In this document: positions 49,911 through 59,028 of the stretch, piece after piece
How the letters are laid out: the number at the start of each line of letters is the position of its first letter
Position numbering within the stretch: position 1 is the stretch's first letter
Assembly: GCF_000621165.1 (NCBI RefSeq)
Contig: NZ_KK211219.1
Span: forward strand, 125,727-189,726
DNA: 64,000 bases
Reading direction: 5' to 3'
Source of the DNA: Enterovibrio calviensis DSM 14347
GTDB lineage: Bacteria > Pseudomonadota > Gammaproteobacteria > Enterobacterales > Vibrionaceae
Made by a program: the position numbers and the translations under genes
Notes under the pieces: generated by a model
The model's input: the letters and a program-made list of their open reading frames with translations, nothing else
Databases searched by the model: none
What the model was told of the DNA's origin: nothing

Positions 49911-49969
49911 TTAAAGACGTTGGGCGCGTGTGCCCCTCCCACAGCTGAGCGAGCTGATTGTTTCATCAG
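49893..49969 (+). promoter_or_regulatory. Candidate attenuator hairpins in the argC leader
   Basis: Stem A: CGCCGACGT (49899-49907, within the Arg codons) pairs with ACGTTGGGCG (49917-49926), nine pairs with one bulged G. Stem B, mutually exclusive with it: GGGC (49922-49925) pairs with GCCC (49932-49935). Then CAGCT / AGCTG (49942-49956) and CTGAT / ATCAG (49954-49969) are alternatives to each other. No strong T-tract follows any of them, so intrinsic termination is not proven. Rho-dependent termination or control of argC translation is possible. Confidence 0.4.
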
Positions 49970-49997
49970 TCATGACTAGACAGTTAAACGGATTTTT

Positions 49998-51005
49998 ATG
50001 TTAAAGACAGTGATCGTCGGTGCCAGCGGTTATACCGGTGCCGAGCTAACCAAAATGGTTCACCTACACCCTCAACTTGAATTGAACGGCCTCTATGTGT
50101 CTGAAAACAGTGCAGATGCCGGCAAGCCAATCAGCGACCTTCACGGTACATTAAAAGGCTTGATTGATATGCCTTTGTCGCCGCTAAGCGATGTCGACAG
50201 TGTGGCGAAAACCGCGGATGTGGTGTTGTTGGCAACCGCGCATGAAGTGAGCCATGACATTGCACCTGCCTTTCTTGCGCAAGGATGTAGGGTTTTCGAT
50301 TTATCTGGGGCGTTTCGTGTTCAATCAGACAGCTTTTACACAACCTTTTATGGGTTCGAACATCAACACTCTGATTGGCTAGATAAAGCGGTTTATGGTT
50401 TAGCCGAGTGGAACCACGAAGCGATTGCGAACGCAGATTTAGTTGCGGTGCCTGGGTGTTACCCTACCGCCGCGCAACTTGCACTTAAACCTTTGATTGA
50501 TAATGGGCTGTTGAACTTAGAACAGTGGCCAGTTATCAACGCCGTGAGCGGTGCATCGGGCGCAGGACGTAAAGCATCCATGGCGAACAGCTTTTGCGAA
50601 GTCAGCCTTCATGCTTACGGTATATTCAGTCACCGTCACCAGCCTGAAATCTCAACCCATCTTGGTTGTGATGTTATCTTCACGCCGCATCTTGGCAATT
50701 TCAAACGCGGAATTCTCGCAACCATGACAGCAAAGCTTGCCGATGGTGTGACAGAATCCGCAGTGTCTTCAGCACTCGAGTCAGCTTATCAAGATATGCC
50801 ATTGGTGCGCCCATTGGGAGCCAACCAAAGTGCCAAGCTGCAATCGGTCCAAAATACGGGCTTTTGTGACATTGGCTGGTCGGTGAATGGTCAGCATGTG
50901 ATCCTGACTTCTGCCATTGATAACTTGCTAAAAGGCGCGGCAAGCCAAGCCATGCAGTGCATAAACATTCGTTTTGGTTTTGCGCCTTTAACGGCGATTG
51001 TGTAG
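49998..51005 (+). CDS. argC: N-acetyl-gamma-glutamyl-phosphate reductase
   Basis: NADPH-dependent third step of arginine synthesis. The 335 residues start [17 protein letters not shown], the Rossmann motif. The catalytic cysteine is C154 in [13 protein letters not shown]. The start has almost no Shine-Dalgarno (ACGGATTTTT), which may matter for leader-dependent control. First gene of argCBGH(A); argB follows 10 bases later. Confidence 0.96.
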   Translation: MLKTVIVGASGYTGAELTKMVHLHPQLELNGLYVSENSADAGKPISDLHGTLKGLIDMPLSPLSDVDSVAKTADVVLLATAHEVSHDIAPAFLAQGCRVFDLSGAFRVQSDSFYTTFYGFEHQHSDWLDKAVYGLAEWNHEAIANADLVAVPGCYPTAAQLALKPLIDNGLLNLEQWPVINAVSGASGAGRKASMANSFCEVSLHAYGIFSHRHQPEISTHLGCDVIFTPHLGNFKRGILATMTAKLADGVTESAVSSALESAYQDMPLVRPLGANQSAKLQSVQNTGFCDIGWSVNGQHVILTSAIDNLLKGAASQAMQCINIRFGFAPLTAIV

Positions 51006-51015
51006 GAGATTCACA

Positions 51016-51795
51016 ATGAGTTTACGTCCTCTTGTCGTGAAATTAGGTGGTGCAGCACTGTCTTGTGCTGAAACATTAGAGAAACTGTTCGACGCGATTG
51101 CAGCTTATAAAGCATCGGCCCATCGTGACATCGTGATTGTTCACGGTGGTGGTTATCTAGTCGATGACCTGATGAAGGCATTGAACCTAAAGGTCGAGAA
51201 GAAACAAGGCTTACGTGTGACGCCGAGCGACCAAATCAATGTGGTCGCAGGTGCGCTTGCGGGTACAGCGAACAAGTTGCTGCAAGGACAAGCGGTAAGA
51301 AGCGGCATTAATTCTGTCGGCTTGAGTTTGGCCGATGGTGGCTTGTGCCAAATGACGCAAATGGACCCAGAGTTGGGCCATGTTGGAAAAGCTGCGCCCG
51401 GTGACTCTGCGCTGTTACAAGCCATTTTGGCGACAGGTTGTGTGCCTATCATTAGCTCAATCGGTATTGATGCCGAGGGTGAGTTGATGAATGTGAATGC
51501 CGATCAAGCGGCAGTTGCCGTGGCTGCGGCACTCGATGCTGAATTGGTACTGCTTTCGGACGTGAGCGGTGTGCTAAATGGTAAAGGCAAGCTAATGCCT
51601 GCACTGGATGCAAAATTGGCGGATGAATTGATTGAAAGCGGCGTGATCACTGACGGCATGATAGTCAAAGTGAAAGCGGCGTTTGAAGCGGCAACGGCGT
51701 TGGGTCGTCCAATTGAAGTGGCGAGCTGGCGTTATCCCGAAAAGTTGGCTGACTTGTTCAGCGGCGGCAATATCGGTACCCGTTTCACTGTTTAA
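51016..51795 (+). CDS. argB: Acetylglutamate kinase
   Basis: Phosphorylates N-acetylglutamate, the second step of arginine synthesis. From the ATG at 51016, preceded by TAGGAG, it is 259 residues starting [17 protein letters not shown]; the open frame extends back into argC. Amino-acid-kinase motifs are [24 protein letters not shown] and [17 protein letters not shown]. It is the short type, lacking the N-terminal helix found in arginine-inhibited kinases, which suggests no direct feedback inhibition. Confidence 0.96.
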   Translation: MSLRPLVVKLGGAALSCAETLEKLFDAIAAYKASAHRDIVIVHGGGYLVDDLMKALNLKVEKKQGLRVTPSDQINVVAGALAGTANKLLQGQAVRSGINSVGLSLADGGLCQMTQMDPELGHVGKAAPGDSALLQAILATGCVPIISSIGIDAEGELMNVNADQAAVAVAAALDAELVLLSDVSGVLNGKGKLMPALDAKLADELIESGVITDGMIVKVKAAFEAATALGRPIEVASWRYPEKLADLFSGGNIGTRFTV

Positions 51796-51867
51796 CTGAA
51801 TTTATAATTTACTAATGTCATTCACCGCCTGTACTGACCGTCAGAGCGGTAACAAGGAGAAGTTACT

Positions 51868-53079
51868 ATGAGCACTATTAAGAAGGTTGTACTTGCGTAT
51901 TCTGGCGGTCTCGACACGTCGGCGATCATTCCATGGTTGAAAGAAAACTATGACTGTGAAGTTATCGCGTTTGTTGCGGATGTAGGCCAGGGTGAAGAAG
52001 AGCTGGTTGGCATCGAAGAGAAAGCAATCGCGTCAGGTGCATCAGCGTGTTACATCGCTGACCTGAAAGAAGAAATGGTTGCTGACTACATCTACCCAAG
52101 TTTGAAAACGGGTGCAGTGTACGAAGGTAAATACCTGCTAGGTACGTCAATGGCGCGTCCAATCATTGCAAAAGCGCAAGTTGAGTGCGCATTGGAAGTG
52201 GGTGCGGATGCACTGTGTCATGGTTGTACGGGTAAAGGTAACGATCAGGTTCGTTTTGAAAGTGCTTTTGCAGCACTAGCACCGCACCTGAAAGTGATTG
52301 CGCCTTGGCGTGAATGGGATCTGCGTAGCCGTGAAGCGCTGCTGGATTACCTTGCAGAGCGCAATATCCCTTGTACCGCGAGTCTTGAAAAAATCTATAG
52401 CCGTGATGCAAACGCATGGCACATCTCGACAGAAGGTGGCGTACTAGAAGATACGTGGAACCAGCCAAATGATCTTTGTTGGGTATGGACAGTTGATCCA
52501 GAGCAAGCACCAGACCAAGCCGAAACCGTTTCTCTGCTCGTCGAGAAAGGTGAAGTGGTTGCGGTTGATGGCCAAGCCATGTCGCCATACCAAGTGCTGA
52601 CAACCTTGAACGAAAAAGGCGCTCGCCACGGTGTAGGCCGTATCGATATCGTTGAAAACCGTTTGGTGGGCATGAAGTCTCGCGGTTGTTATGAAACGCC
52701 GGGTGGCACCATCATGATGGAAGCACTGCGTGGTGTTGAGCAACTGGTACTGGACAAAGATTGCTTCGAGTTCCGTGAAGAGTTGGGCTTGAAAGCGTCT
52801 CACCTGATTTATGATGGTCGTTGGTTTACACCACTTTGTGAGTCGATTTTGGCAGCATCAGATAAGCTGGCAGAACCTGTAACAGGCGAAGTTGTGGTGA
52901 AACTGTACAAAGGACAGGCTACAGTAGTGCAAAAGCGCTCGATCAATAGCTTGTATTCAGAAGAATTTGCGACGTTTGGTGAAGATGATGTTTACGATCA
53001 CAGCCATGCTGGTGGCTTCATCCGTCTCTACTCTCTATCAAGCCGTATCCGTGCGCTAAACGAAAAAAAACAAAAATAG
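51868..53079 (+). CDS. argG: Argininosuccinate synthase
   Basis: Condenses citrulline and aspartate using ATP. The 403 residues belong to the type I family. The PP-loop is [16 protein letters not shown] at the N-terminus, and [13 protein letters not shown] and [13 protein letters not shown] are conserved substrate-binding blocks. AAGGAGAAGTTACT gives a strong ribosome site. In E. coli argG lies apart from argCBH; here it is within the operon. Confidence 0.97.
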   Translation: MSTIKKVVLAYSGGLDTSAIIPWLKENYDCEVIAFVADVGQGEEELVGIEEKAIASGASACYIADLKEEMVADYIYPSLKTGAVYEGKYLLGTSMARPIIAKAQVECALEVGADALCHGCTGKGNDQVRFESAFAALAPHLKVIAPWREWDLRSREALLDYLAERNIPCTASLEKIYSRDANAWHISTEGGVLEDTWNQPNDLCWVWTVDPEQAPDQAETVSLLVEKGEVVAVDGQAMSPYQVLTTLNEKGARHGVGRIDIVENRLVGMKSRGCYETPGGTIMMEALRGVEQLVLDKDCFEFREELGLKASHLIYDGRWFTPLCESILAASDKLAEPVTGEVVVKLYKGQATVVQKRSINSLYSEEFATFGEDDVYDHSHAGGFIRLYSLSSRIRALNEKKQK

Positions 53080-53117
53080 ATAGCTGGAAGCAATAAAGAG
53101 TTTAAGGAGAAGTAACT

Positions 53118-54995
53118 ATGGCGTTATGGGGCGGAAGGTTTAGTCAGGCAGCCGACACACGTTTTAAGCAGTTTAATGATTCGTTGCGTTTTGACTATCG
53201 CCTCGCAGAGCAGGACATCGTGGGTTCTATCGCTTGGTCTAAAGCGTTGCGCTCTGTCGGTGTTCTGACAGAGCAGGAGCAACAGCGTTTAGAGCTAGCG
53301 CTCAACGAAATCAAGCTGGCTGTGATGGAAGATCCAGAACAGATCCTGCGCTCTGATGCCGAAGATATTCATAGCTGGGTCGAGCAGCAGTTGATTGCCA
53401 AAGTCGGCGACTTGGGTAAAAAGCTGCACACGGGTCGTTCGCGTAACGATCAGGTGGCCACCGATCTTAAGCTATGGTGTCGTCAGCAAGGTCAGCAGCT
53501 TCTCCTTGCTCTTGATAAGCTACAAAACCAAATGGTTCAGGTAGCAGCAGTCAATCAAAGCACGGTATTACCCGGTTATACACACTTGCAACGCGCCCAA
53601 CCGGTGACGTTTGCGCATTGGTGTCTAGCCTATGTAGAAATGTTTGAGCGCGATTACTCTCGTTTGAGCGATGCCCTCAACCGCCTCGATACCTGCCCAT
53701 TGGGTTCAGGTGCCTTAGCGGGAACGGCTTACCCTATTGACCGTGAAGCGCTGGCACACAGCCTGGGCTTTCGTCGCGCAACCCGCAATAGCTTAGATTC
53801 CGTGTCTGACCGTGACCACGTGATGGAACTGATGTCCGTGGCGACCGTTTCTATGCTTCACTTGTCGCGTATGGCGGAAGACCTGATTTTCTATAACTCC
53901 GGTGAATCTAACTTCATTGAGTTGGCTGATACAGTCACTTCAGGTTCATCCCTGATGCCACAAAAGAAAAACCCCGATGCCCTTGAGCTGATTCGTGGTA
54001 AGACAGGTCGTGTGTACGGCGCAATGTCAGCCATGATGATGACGGTAAAAGCGTTGCCGTTGGCTTACAACAAGGACATGCAGGAAGATAAAGAAGGCTT
54101 ATTTGACGCGCTGGACACGTGGTTCGACTGCATCGAAATGGCAGCTTTGTGTTTTGATGGCATCAAAATCAACAAAGAGCGTACGTTGGAAGCGGCCATG
54201 CAAGGTTACTCCAACGCCACAGAACTTGCTGACTACTTGGTTGCTAAAGGTATTCCTTTCCGTGAGGCGCACCATATCGTGGGTGTTGCTGTGGTGGCGG
54301 CCATTGAGAAAGGCTGCGCATTGGAAGAGTTGAGTCTCGAAGAGATGAAGCAATTCTCCACGGTTATTGACGAAGATGTTTACCCCATTCTGACCATCGA
54401 ATCTTGCCTAGAAAAACGCAGTGCCTTAGGCGGCGTTGCACCGACGCAAGTTGAGTATGCGATCAGCCAAGCTGAGAAACGTCTTGATAAGCGCTATTCA
54501 CCGCGCGTGAAGGTACGCGGAGCAAGGTTGACTGACCTTGATGCGATCGAAGGTATGGTGGTGTACTGGGCAGGTCTCGGTGAGAACTTGCCGCGTGAAC
54601 GTAATGAGTTAGTACGCGATATTGGCTCTTTCTCTGTGGCAGAGCACCAAGGGGAAGTAACGGGTTGTGCGTCGCTTTATGTCTATGACTCTGGCCTTGC
54701 TGAAGTGCGCTCTTTGGGCGTGGAAGCGGGTTGGCAGAACCAAGGCCAAGGCAGCGCCATCGTTCAACATTTGCTGAAAAAAGCGAAGAGCATGGCTATA
54801 AAGAAAGTGTTTGTGCTGACACGTGTTCCAGAGTTTTTCATGGGGCAGGGCTTTATCCCAACATCAAAATCCTTGTTGCCTGAGAAGGTGATGAAAGATT
54901 GTGAACGTTGTCCTCGCTTGCACGCATGTGATGAAGTTGCGCTCGAGTTTACTTTCGACCAAGACCGTCTTATCGCCAAAGCCAATGTGGCATAG
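53118..54995 (+). CDS. argH: Argininosuccinate lyase fused to N-acetylglutamate synthase-like domain
   Basis: 625-residue fusion. Residues 1-455 are argininosuccinate lyase: [13 protein letters not shown] start, [17 protein letters not shown], and the signature [18 protein letters not shown], which holds the catalytic serine loop. Residues about 465-625 form a GNAT domain ([40 protein letters not shown] is its acetyl-CoA loop). This 'ArgH(A)' arrangement is known in Vibrio and Moritella and supplies N-acetylglutamate synthase without a separate argA. AAGGAGAAG precedes the start. Last gene of the operon. Confidence 0.95.
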   Translation: MALWGGRFSQAADTRFKQFNDSLRFDYRLAEQDIVGSIAWSKALRSVGVLTEQEQQRLELALNEIKLAVMEDPEQILRSDAEDIHSWVEQQLIAKVGDLGKKLHTGRSRNDQVATDLKLWCRQQGQQLLLALDKLQNQMVQVAAVNQSTVLPGYTHLQRAQPVTFAHWCLAYVEMFERDYSRLSDALNRLDTCPLGSGALAGTAYPIDREALAHSLGFRRATRNSLDSVSDRDHVMELMSVATVSMLHLSRMAEDLIFYNSGESNFIELADTVTSGSSLMPQKKNPDALELIRGKTGRVYGAMSAMMMTVKALPLAYNKDMQEDKEGLFDALDTWFDCIEMAALCFDGIKINKERTLEAAMQGYSNATELADYLVAKGIPFREAHHIVGVAVVAAIEKGCALEELSLEEMKQFSTVIDEDVYPILTIESCLEKRSALGGVAPTQVEYAISQAEKRLDKRYSPRVKVRGARLTDLDAIEGMVVYWAGLGENLPRERNELVRDIGSFSVAEHQGEVTGCASLYVYDSGLAEVRSLGVEAGWQNQGQGSAIVQHLLKKAKSMAIKKVFVLTRVPEFFMGQGFIPTSKSLLPEKVMKDCERCPRLHACDEVALEFTFDQDRLIAKANVA

Positions 54996-55012
54996 TGCGA
55001 GCTGACAGTGCG

Positions 55013-55038
55013 AACGTAAAGTAAGAACGTAAAGTAAG
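55013..55038. repeat. Tandem 13-base repeat after argH
   Basis: AACGTAAAGTAAG occurs twice in direct succession (55013-55025, 55026-55038), with a third partial AACG following. It lies between the argH stop and its terminator; probably a slippage duplication. Confidence 0.8.
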
Positions 55039-55055
55039 AACGGGTCATAAGATTT

Positions 55056-55081
55056 AAAAAACCGGCTGAGGCCGGTTTTTT
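55056..55081. terminator. Terminator downstream of argH
   Basis: ACCGGC, loop TGAG, GCCGGT with six A before and seven T after. Probably bidirectional, with the convergent DUF3624 gene. Confidence 0.9.
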
Positions 55082-55105
55082 TGTGTTTTTTATTTCGCTA
55101 TTTCG

Positions 55106-55354
55106 CTATTTAGTGTCGGGTTCACCTTTGCGAAAAGGCATGAGGATCAGGTGCAATGAGAGCAAGATGGCACTGGCTCCAGCGGCAAATAATAGGGTGA
55201 TCGACTCAATGGATTTAGGCGTGTCGCTAAACCATATTAGCCAAATGGGCCAAAGCACTAAATTCATTACAGCAAGTTGGATCATGCAGCGCTTGCAGCG
55301 CCCCAGTTTGGCGCGCAGTGAAAGTGATGCATCCTGACAAAATCGGCAGCTCAT
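55106..55354 (-). CDS. Small membrane protein with two CXXC motifs (DUF3624 family)
   Basis: 82 residues. Two CXXC pairs near the N-terminus (C3/C6 and C20/C23) could bind one metal ion, probably zinc. They precede two predicted transmembrane helices, about 26-43 and 51-73. The C-terminus is short and basic. It matches my recollection of the DUF3624 family in Vibrionaceae. Function unknown; the position next to redox genes is suggestive only. Confidence 0.75.
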   Translation of the reverse strand: MSCRFCQDASLSLRAKLGRCKRCMIQLAVMNLVLWPIWLIWFSDTPKSIESITLLFAAGASAILLSLHLILMPFRKGEPDTK

Positions 55355-55489
55355 GAATTCAGTCGGTTAGGGGTTAGATGCTTGAAGCGTACAAACAAAA
55401 AAGCCCTCCGTAAAGAAGGGCAAATCACAAACCCAATCTAATTAAGAAAGGGTTGGTGTGAACGTGCATTTACGCACTTTAGGGGAAAC

Positions 55490-56941
55490 TTAACAGCCAG
55501 GACCGCAGTCCAGACAGTGTTTAACCATTTCAGGGCCAAGGTGCAGTTTTGCATTTAAGTCACGCAGTGCCGTACGCACGCCTTCTTCAATCACTGGGTG
55601 GTAGAAAGGCATATCTAGCATTTGCGAAATGGTCATTTGGTTTTGGTGTGCCCAAGCAAGCAAGTGAGCCAAGTGTTCTGCGTTCGGACCCATCATTTCA
55701 GCGCCAAGGAAACGCCCTGTTCCTTGCTCGCCATACACGTTAAGCACGCCTTTGTTTCTTAGCATGACTCGTGAACGACCTTGCCCTTCGAAAGACACTG
55801 TACCGGTTTCAAAACAGCCGCAGGTTCCTAAACGCGTGGTGATTTCTTTGTATGTTTCACCGACCATTGCGATTTGTGGATCTGAGAACACGGCGGAAAT
55901 CTTACTGCGGCGCAGTCCCGCTCGAATGTCTGGTGAACGTCCTGCGTTATCACCTGCAATTCGGCCTTGGTCTGCGGCTTCGTGCAGCAGCGGAAGCTGA
56001 TTGCTTGCATCACCAGCAATGAAAATTGAAGGCACGCTGGTTTGCATGGTGTAGTGATCCGCGATAGGAACACCGCGAGCATCAAGTTCCATACCGGTGT
56101 TTTCGACATCGAGCTTGTCGACATTCGGGCGACGACCTGTTGCTGCTAACACATAGTCAACTTCCATGTGTTGCTGCTCGCCTTGTTTGTCGAGATAGCG
56201 GATGTGGACTTTTTCACCTTCACGCACCATCTCTTCAACCTTGGCATCGGCATCGAGATAAAACTCTTCATTGAAGGCTTTGTCTGCATACGCCATCACC
56301 GTTGGGTCAGTCAGCGGGCCAACCTGACCACCGACACCAAATACTTTCACCTTCACACCAAGACGATGTAGGGCTTGGCCTATCTCCAAACCAATCACGC
56401 CAGGGCCAAAGACTGCCACAGACTCCGGTAAGTCATCCCAATCGAATACGTCATCATTGATGATCAAACGGTCACCAAGATCGTTCCATGGGGCAGGCCA
56501 CGTTGGACGAGAGCCTGTCGCGATGACCACGCGTTTAGCTTCGATGCGAGTGTGGTCATCAACCATGAGTGTGTTGTTATCAATGAACTTGGCGTAGCCT
56601 GCGATTTTATCGTCGGCAGGGATTTCATCGACACCTTCTAGAACGAAGCCTACAAAGCGGTCACGTTCACGTTTAACGCGGTCCATGACTTCGCGACCGT
56701 CGATCTTGATTTCACCTTGAGGATACACACCGAACCCCGGTGCTTTCTCGATATTGTGAACAGCTTCAGCAGCGGCGATGAGCAGTTTTGATGGCATACA
56801 GCCAACGCGAGCACATGTGGTGCCGTAAGGGCCACCTTCAATCATGACGACGTTGTCAGTGTGTGCTTTTGCAGCGCGGTAAGCGCCTAGTCCTGCGGTA
56901 CCACCGCCAATAACTGCTACATCAACATTCAAGGTTTTCAT
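55490..56941 (-). CDS. Pyridine nucleotide-disulfide oxidoreductase (dihydrolipoyl dehydrogenase-like)
   Basis: 483-residue FAD flavoprotein. FAD motif VIGGGTAGLGAYRAA; redox-active disulfide C43/C48 in TTCARVGCMPSKLL; NAD motif VFGPGVIGLEIGQAL; second FAD motif SIFIAGDASNQLPLLHEA; C-terminal His-Glu region MPFYHPVIEEGVRTALRDL. The final residues carry C476, C479 and C483 (KHCLDCGPGC), an unusual tail that could relay electrons outward. No 2-oxoacid dehydrogenase genes are near. It lies beyond prx-grx on the same strand, next to oxyR, so a role in peroxide defence is inferred. Confidence 0.85.
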   Translation of the reverse strand: MKTLNVDVAVIGGGTAGLGAYRAAKAHTDNVVMIEGGPYGTTCARVGCMPSKLLIAAAEAVHNIEKAPGFGVYPQGEIKIDGREVMDRVKRERDRFVGFVLEGVDEIPADDKIAGYAKFIDNNTLMVDDHTRIEAKRVVIATGSRPTWPAPWNDLGDRLIINDDVFDWDDLPESVAVFGPGVIGLEIGQALHRLGVKVKVFGVGGQVGPLTDPTVMAYADKAFNEEFYLDADAKVEEMVREGEKVHIRYLDKQGEQQHMEVDYVLAATGRRPNVDKLDVENTGMELDARGVPIADHYTMQTSVPSIFIAGDASNQLPLLHEAADQGRIAGDNAGRSPDIRAGLRRSKISAVFSDPQIAMVGETYKEITTRLGTCGCFETGTVSFEGQGRSRVMLRNKGVLNVYGEQGTGRFLGAEMMGPNAEHLAHLLAWAHQNQMTISQMLDMPFYHPVIEEGVRTALRDLNAKLHLGPEMVKHCLDCGPGC

Positions 56942-57014
56942 TATTCTTCTCCAGATGAAACGACGTCCAGACGGCGCGATAAATCGAGTTCGTGTATTGG
57001 GCTTCGGATATAGA

Positions 57015-57036
57015 GAGGGCAGCCAATGCTGCCCTC
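57015..57036 (-). terminator. Hairpin between prx-grx and the disulfide reductase gene
   Basis: GAGGGCAGC and GCTGCCCTC are exact complements around a 4-base loop. The minus-strand tail is TCTATATC, not a good T-tract, so it may only partly terminate, allowing graded readthrough. Confidence 0.5.
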
Positions 57037-57056
57037 AAGATGGTTAAGTGTTGAGA

Positions 57057-57788
57057 TTAAGCGAAGTACGCTTCAAGCTCTTCACTACCACCAATGTGCT
57101 TACCGCCGATGAAGACTTGCGGTACCGTTGCGCGGCCGCTGATAGCACGAAGGCTGACGGTGGTGGCATCTTGACCCAGTACAATTTCTTCGAACTGTAG
57201 CTTGTTATCGATCAGTTGTTGTTTTGCTTTCGCACAGAACGGACAACCTGGTTTGCTGAATACCGTAATTGATTCTTGCAGCTTATGATTTGGAGCAATG
57301 TGGCCTAGCATAGTGTCAGCATCAGAGACTTTGAATGGGTCACCTGGCTCGTTTGGCTCGATGAACATTTTCTCTACTACGCCGTCTTTCACCAGCATGC
57401 TGTAACGCCATGAGCGCTCGCCAAATCCGATATCATCTTTCGCTACTGCCATACCCATGCCGCGAGTGAATTCTGCGTTGCCGTCTGGGATGAAAGTAAT
57501 GTTTTCTGCTTCTTGATCCGCTTTCCAAGCGTTCATCACGAAGGTGTCATTCACTGATACACACAGAATGTCATCAACGCCGTGCTCTTTGAATACTGAG
57601 TGCAGCTCGTTATAGCGTGGCAAGTGAGTTGATGAACACGTTGGTGTAAATGCGCCTGGTAGGCTGAAGACCACGACTGTTTTACCTGCAAACAGTTCAT
57701 CCGTTGTTACGTTAACCCATGCATCGCCTTGGCGAGTTGGGAAAGTAACGTTTGGGATATTTTGACCTTCTTTATTAATTAGTTCCAT
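57057..57788 (-). CDS. Peroxiredoxin-glutaredoxin fusion (hybrid Prx5)
   Basis: 243-residue peroxidase. The N-terminal Prx5 domain (about 1-160) has peroxidatic C51 in [16 protein letters not shown], and the C-terminal glutaredoxin domain (about 172-243) has C182-PF-C185. By analogy with the Haemophilus hybrid enzyme it reduces peroxides with glutathione. Divergent from oxyR with an OxyR-like site between, so peroxide induction is expected. A ribosome site, AGGGGTACACC, precedes the start. Confidence 0.95.
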   Translation of the reverse strand: MELINKEGQNIPNVTFPTRQGDAWVNVTTDELFAGKTVVVFSLPGAFTPTCSSTHLPRYNELHSVFKEHGVDDILCVSVNDTFVMNAWKADQEAENITFIPDGNAEFTRGMGMAVAKDDIGFGERSWRYSMLVKDGVVEKMFIEPNEPGDPFKVSDADTMLGHIAPNHKLQESITVFSKPGCPFCAKAKQQLIDNKLQFEEIVLGQDATTVSLRAISGRATVPQVFIGGKHIGGSEELEAYFA

Positions 57789-57874
57789 GGTGTACCCCTT
57801 AAAATAAATTTTGTTTTTCAGTTCTTTAGTCCGGTGTTCCCGGTTGATGTGTTTATATTACGTCGATAAGGGTA

Positions 57875-57922
57875 GATAGTTCTAATTGATTAGGTTTATC
57901 ATTTTAATAAGTGAAATCTATC
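57875..57922. promoter_or_regulatory. OxyR-like binding region between prx-grx and oxyR
   Basis: Elements spaced by seven bases begin ATAG-N7-TGAT-N7-ATCA, resembling the OxyR motif ATAG-N7-CTAT-N7-ATAG-N7-CTAT. GATAG and CTATC bound the region. The match is partial, but the divergent promoter position is right. Confidence 0.4.
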
Positions 57923-57936
57923 AAAAGGTGTGTGAA

Positions 57937-58845
57937 GTGAATATTCGAGACCTCGAATACCTGGTGGCATTGTCAGAGCATCAGCATTTTCGTAAGGCTG
58001 CTGAAGCTTGCTTTGTGAGTCAGCCAACGTTGAGTGGGCAGATACGCAAACTCGAAGATGAGCTTGGCGTGGTATTGCTTGAGCGCACCAGTCGTAAGGT
58101 CCTTTTCACGGATGCGGGGATGCAACTGGTTCGTCAAGCGCAGAAGGTGCTCATGGAAGTGAAAGTGCTGGAAGAAATGGCCAGCCAGCAAGGGGAGGAG
58201 ATGTCCGGTCCGTTGCATGTTGGGTTCATTCCCACCATTGGCCCTTACCTCTTGCCGCATATTGTCCCCGCGATTAAGCAGGCATTTCCTGAGTTAGAGC
58301 TGTTCCTGCATGAAGCGCAAACTCATCAGCTGGTTCAACAGCTTGATGAAGGTAAACTCGATTGCATCATTGTGGCATCAGTGAAAGAGACGGAGCATTT
58401 CAAAGAGATCCCGCTTTATCTTGAGCCTATGCTGTTGGCTGTGCCTGAAAGTCACCGCTGGGCGAATGAAACAGAAATTGGCATGCCTGAGTTACACGGG
58501 GAAAATCTATTGATGCTGGCTGACGGTCATTGTCTGCGTGATCAGGCGATGGGATTTTGCTTCGCGGCAGGTGCAAAAGAAGATACACGTTTTAGAGCGA
58601 CGAGCTTAGAAACCCTGCGCAATATGGTTGCGGCGGAAACGGGCATAACTTTGTTGCCAAAACTGTCAGTGCCTAAGAGCATGCGTCGAGACGGAGTGGT
58701 GTACATCAATGCTGTTGACCCAGAGCCACAACGATTGGTAACGCTTGATTACCGTCCTGGATCGCCGCTGCGAGCGCGCTATGAAAAGCTTGCCGTCATC
58801 ATTGCTTCTGCACTGAAAGACGTTTGTCATCCAGTGAAAAACTAA
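57937..58845 (+). CDS. oxyR: Hydrogen peroxide-responsive LysR regulator OxyR
   Basis: 302 residues from the GTG at 57937, giving the canonical MNIRDLEYLVALSEHQHF start; AAAAGG lies 8 bases upstream. The longer ATG frame from 57886 would cross the regulatory region. The LysR helix-turn-helix is HFRKAAEACFVSQPTLSGQI. The peroxide-sensing cysteines fall at C199 and C208 in GHCLRDQAMGFC, the same positions as in E. coli OxyR. It probably controls the divergent prx-grx gene. Confidence 0.96.
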   Translation: MNIRDLEYLVALSEHQHFRKAAEACFVSQPTLSGQIRKLEDELGVVLLERTSRKVLFTDAGMQLVRQAQKVLMEVKVLEEMASQQGEEMSGPLHVGFIPTIGPYLLPHIVPAIKQAFPELELFLHEAQTHQLVQQLDEGKLDCIIVASVKETEHFKEIPLYLEPMLLAVPESHRWANETEIGMPELHGENLLMLADGHCLRDQAMGFCFAAGAKEDTRFRATSLETLRNMVAAETGITLLPKLSVPKSMRRDGVVYINAVDPEPQRLVTLDYRPGSPLRARYEKLAVIIASALKDVCHPVKN

Positions 58846-58957
58846 CGCATTCGGTTAACGGCTTAGAATGTGAATACGTTTCGCGAATAGCCAGTTGAAA
58901 CAGCTAACTTAAAGCAACCAGGTTCAAGCAACAGTTTCACGCAACTAAGTTCAAACA

Positions 58958-58985
58958 ATAAAGGCGCCCGCGGGGGCGCCTTTAT
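58958..58985. terminator. Bidirectional terminator between oxyR and mrcA
   Basis: ATAAAGGCGCCC and GGGCGCCTTTAT are exact complements around GCGG, between convergent genes. Confidence 0.85.
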
Positions 58986-59028
58986 ATTATGTGAGTTGCA
59001 TTGGGTATCTAACGTCATCACTTACGTG

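Larger units (their letters stand above)
49529..49997. other. ppc-argC intergenic region with arginine-control leader
   Basis: 469 bases between divergent ppc and argC. The half near argC holds a promoter, a pair of ARG boxes, a short Arg-rich leader frame and competing RNA hairpins. The half near ppc (49529-49750) contains no gene. argE, which I recall lying here in V. cholerae, is absent, and I see no remnant of it. Confidence 0.7.
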
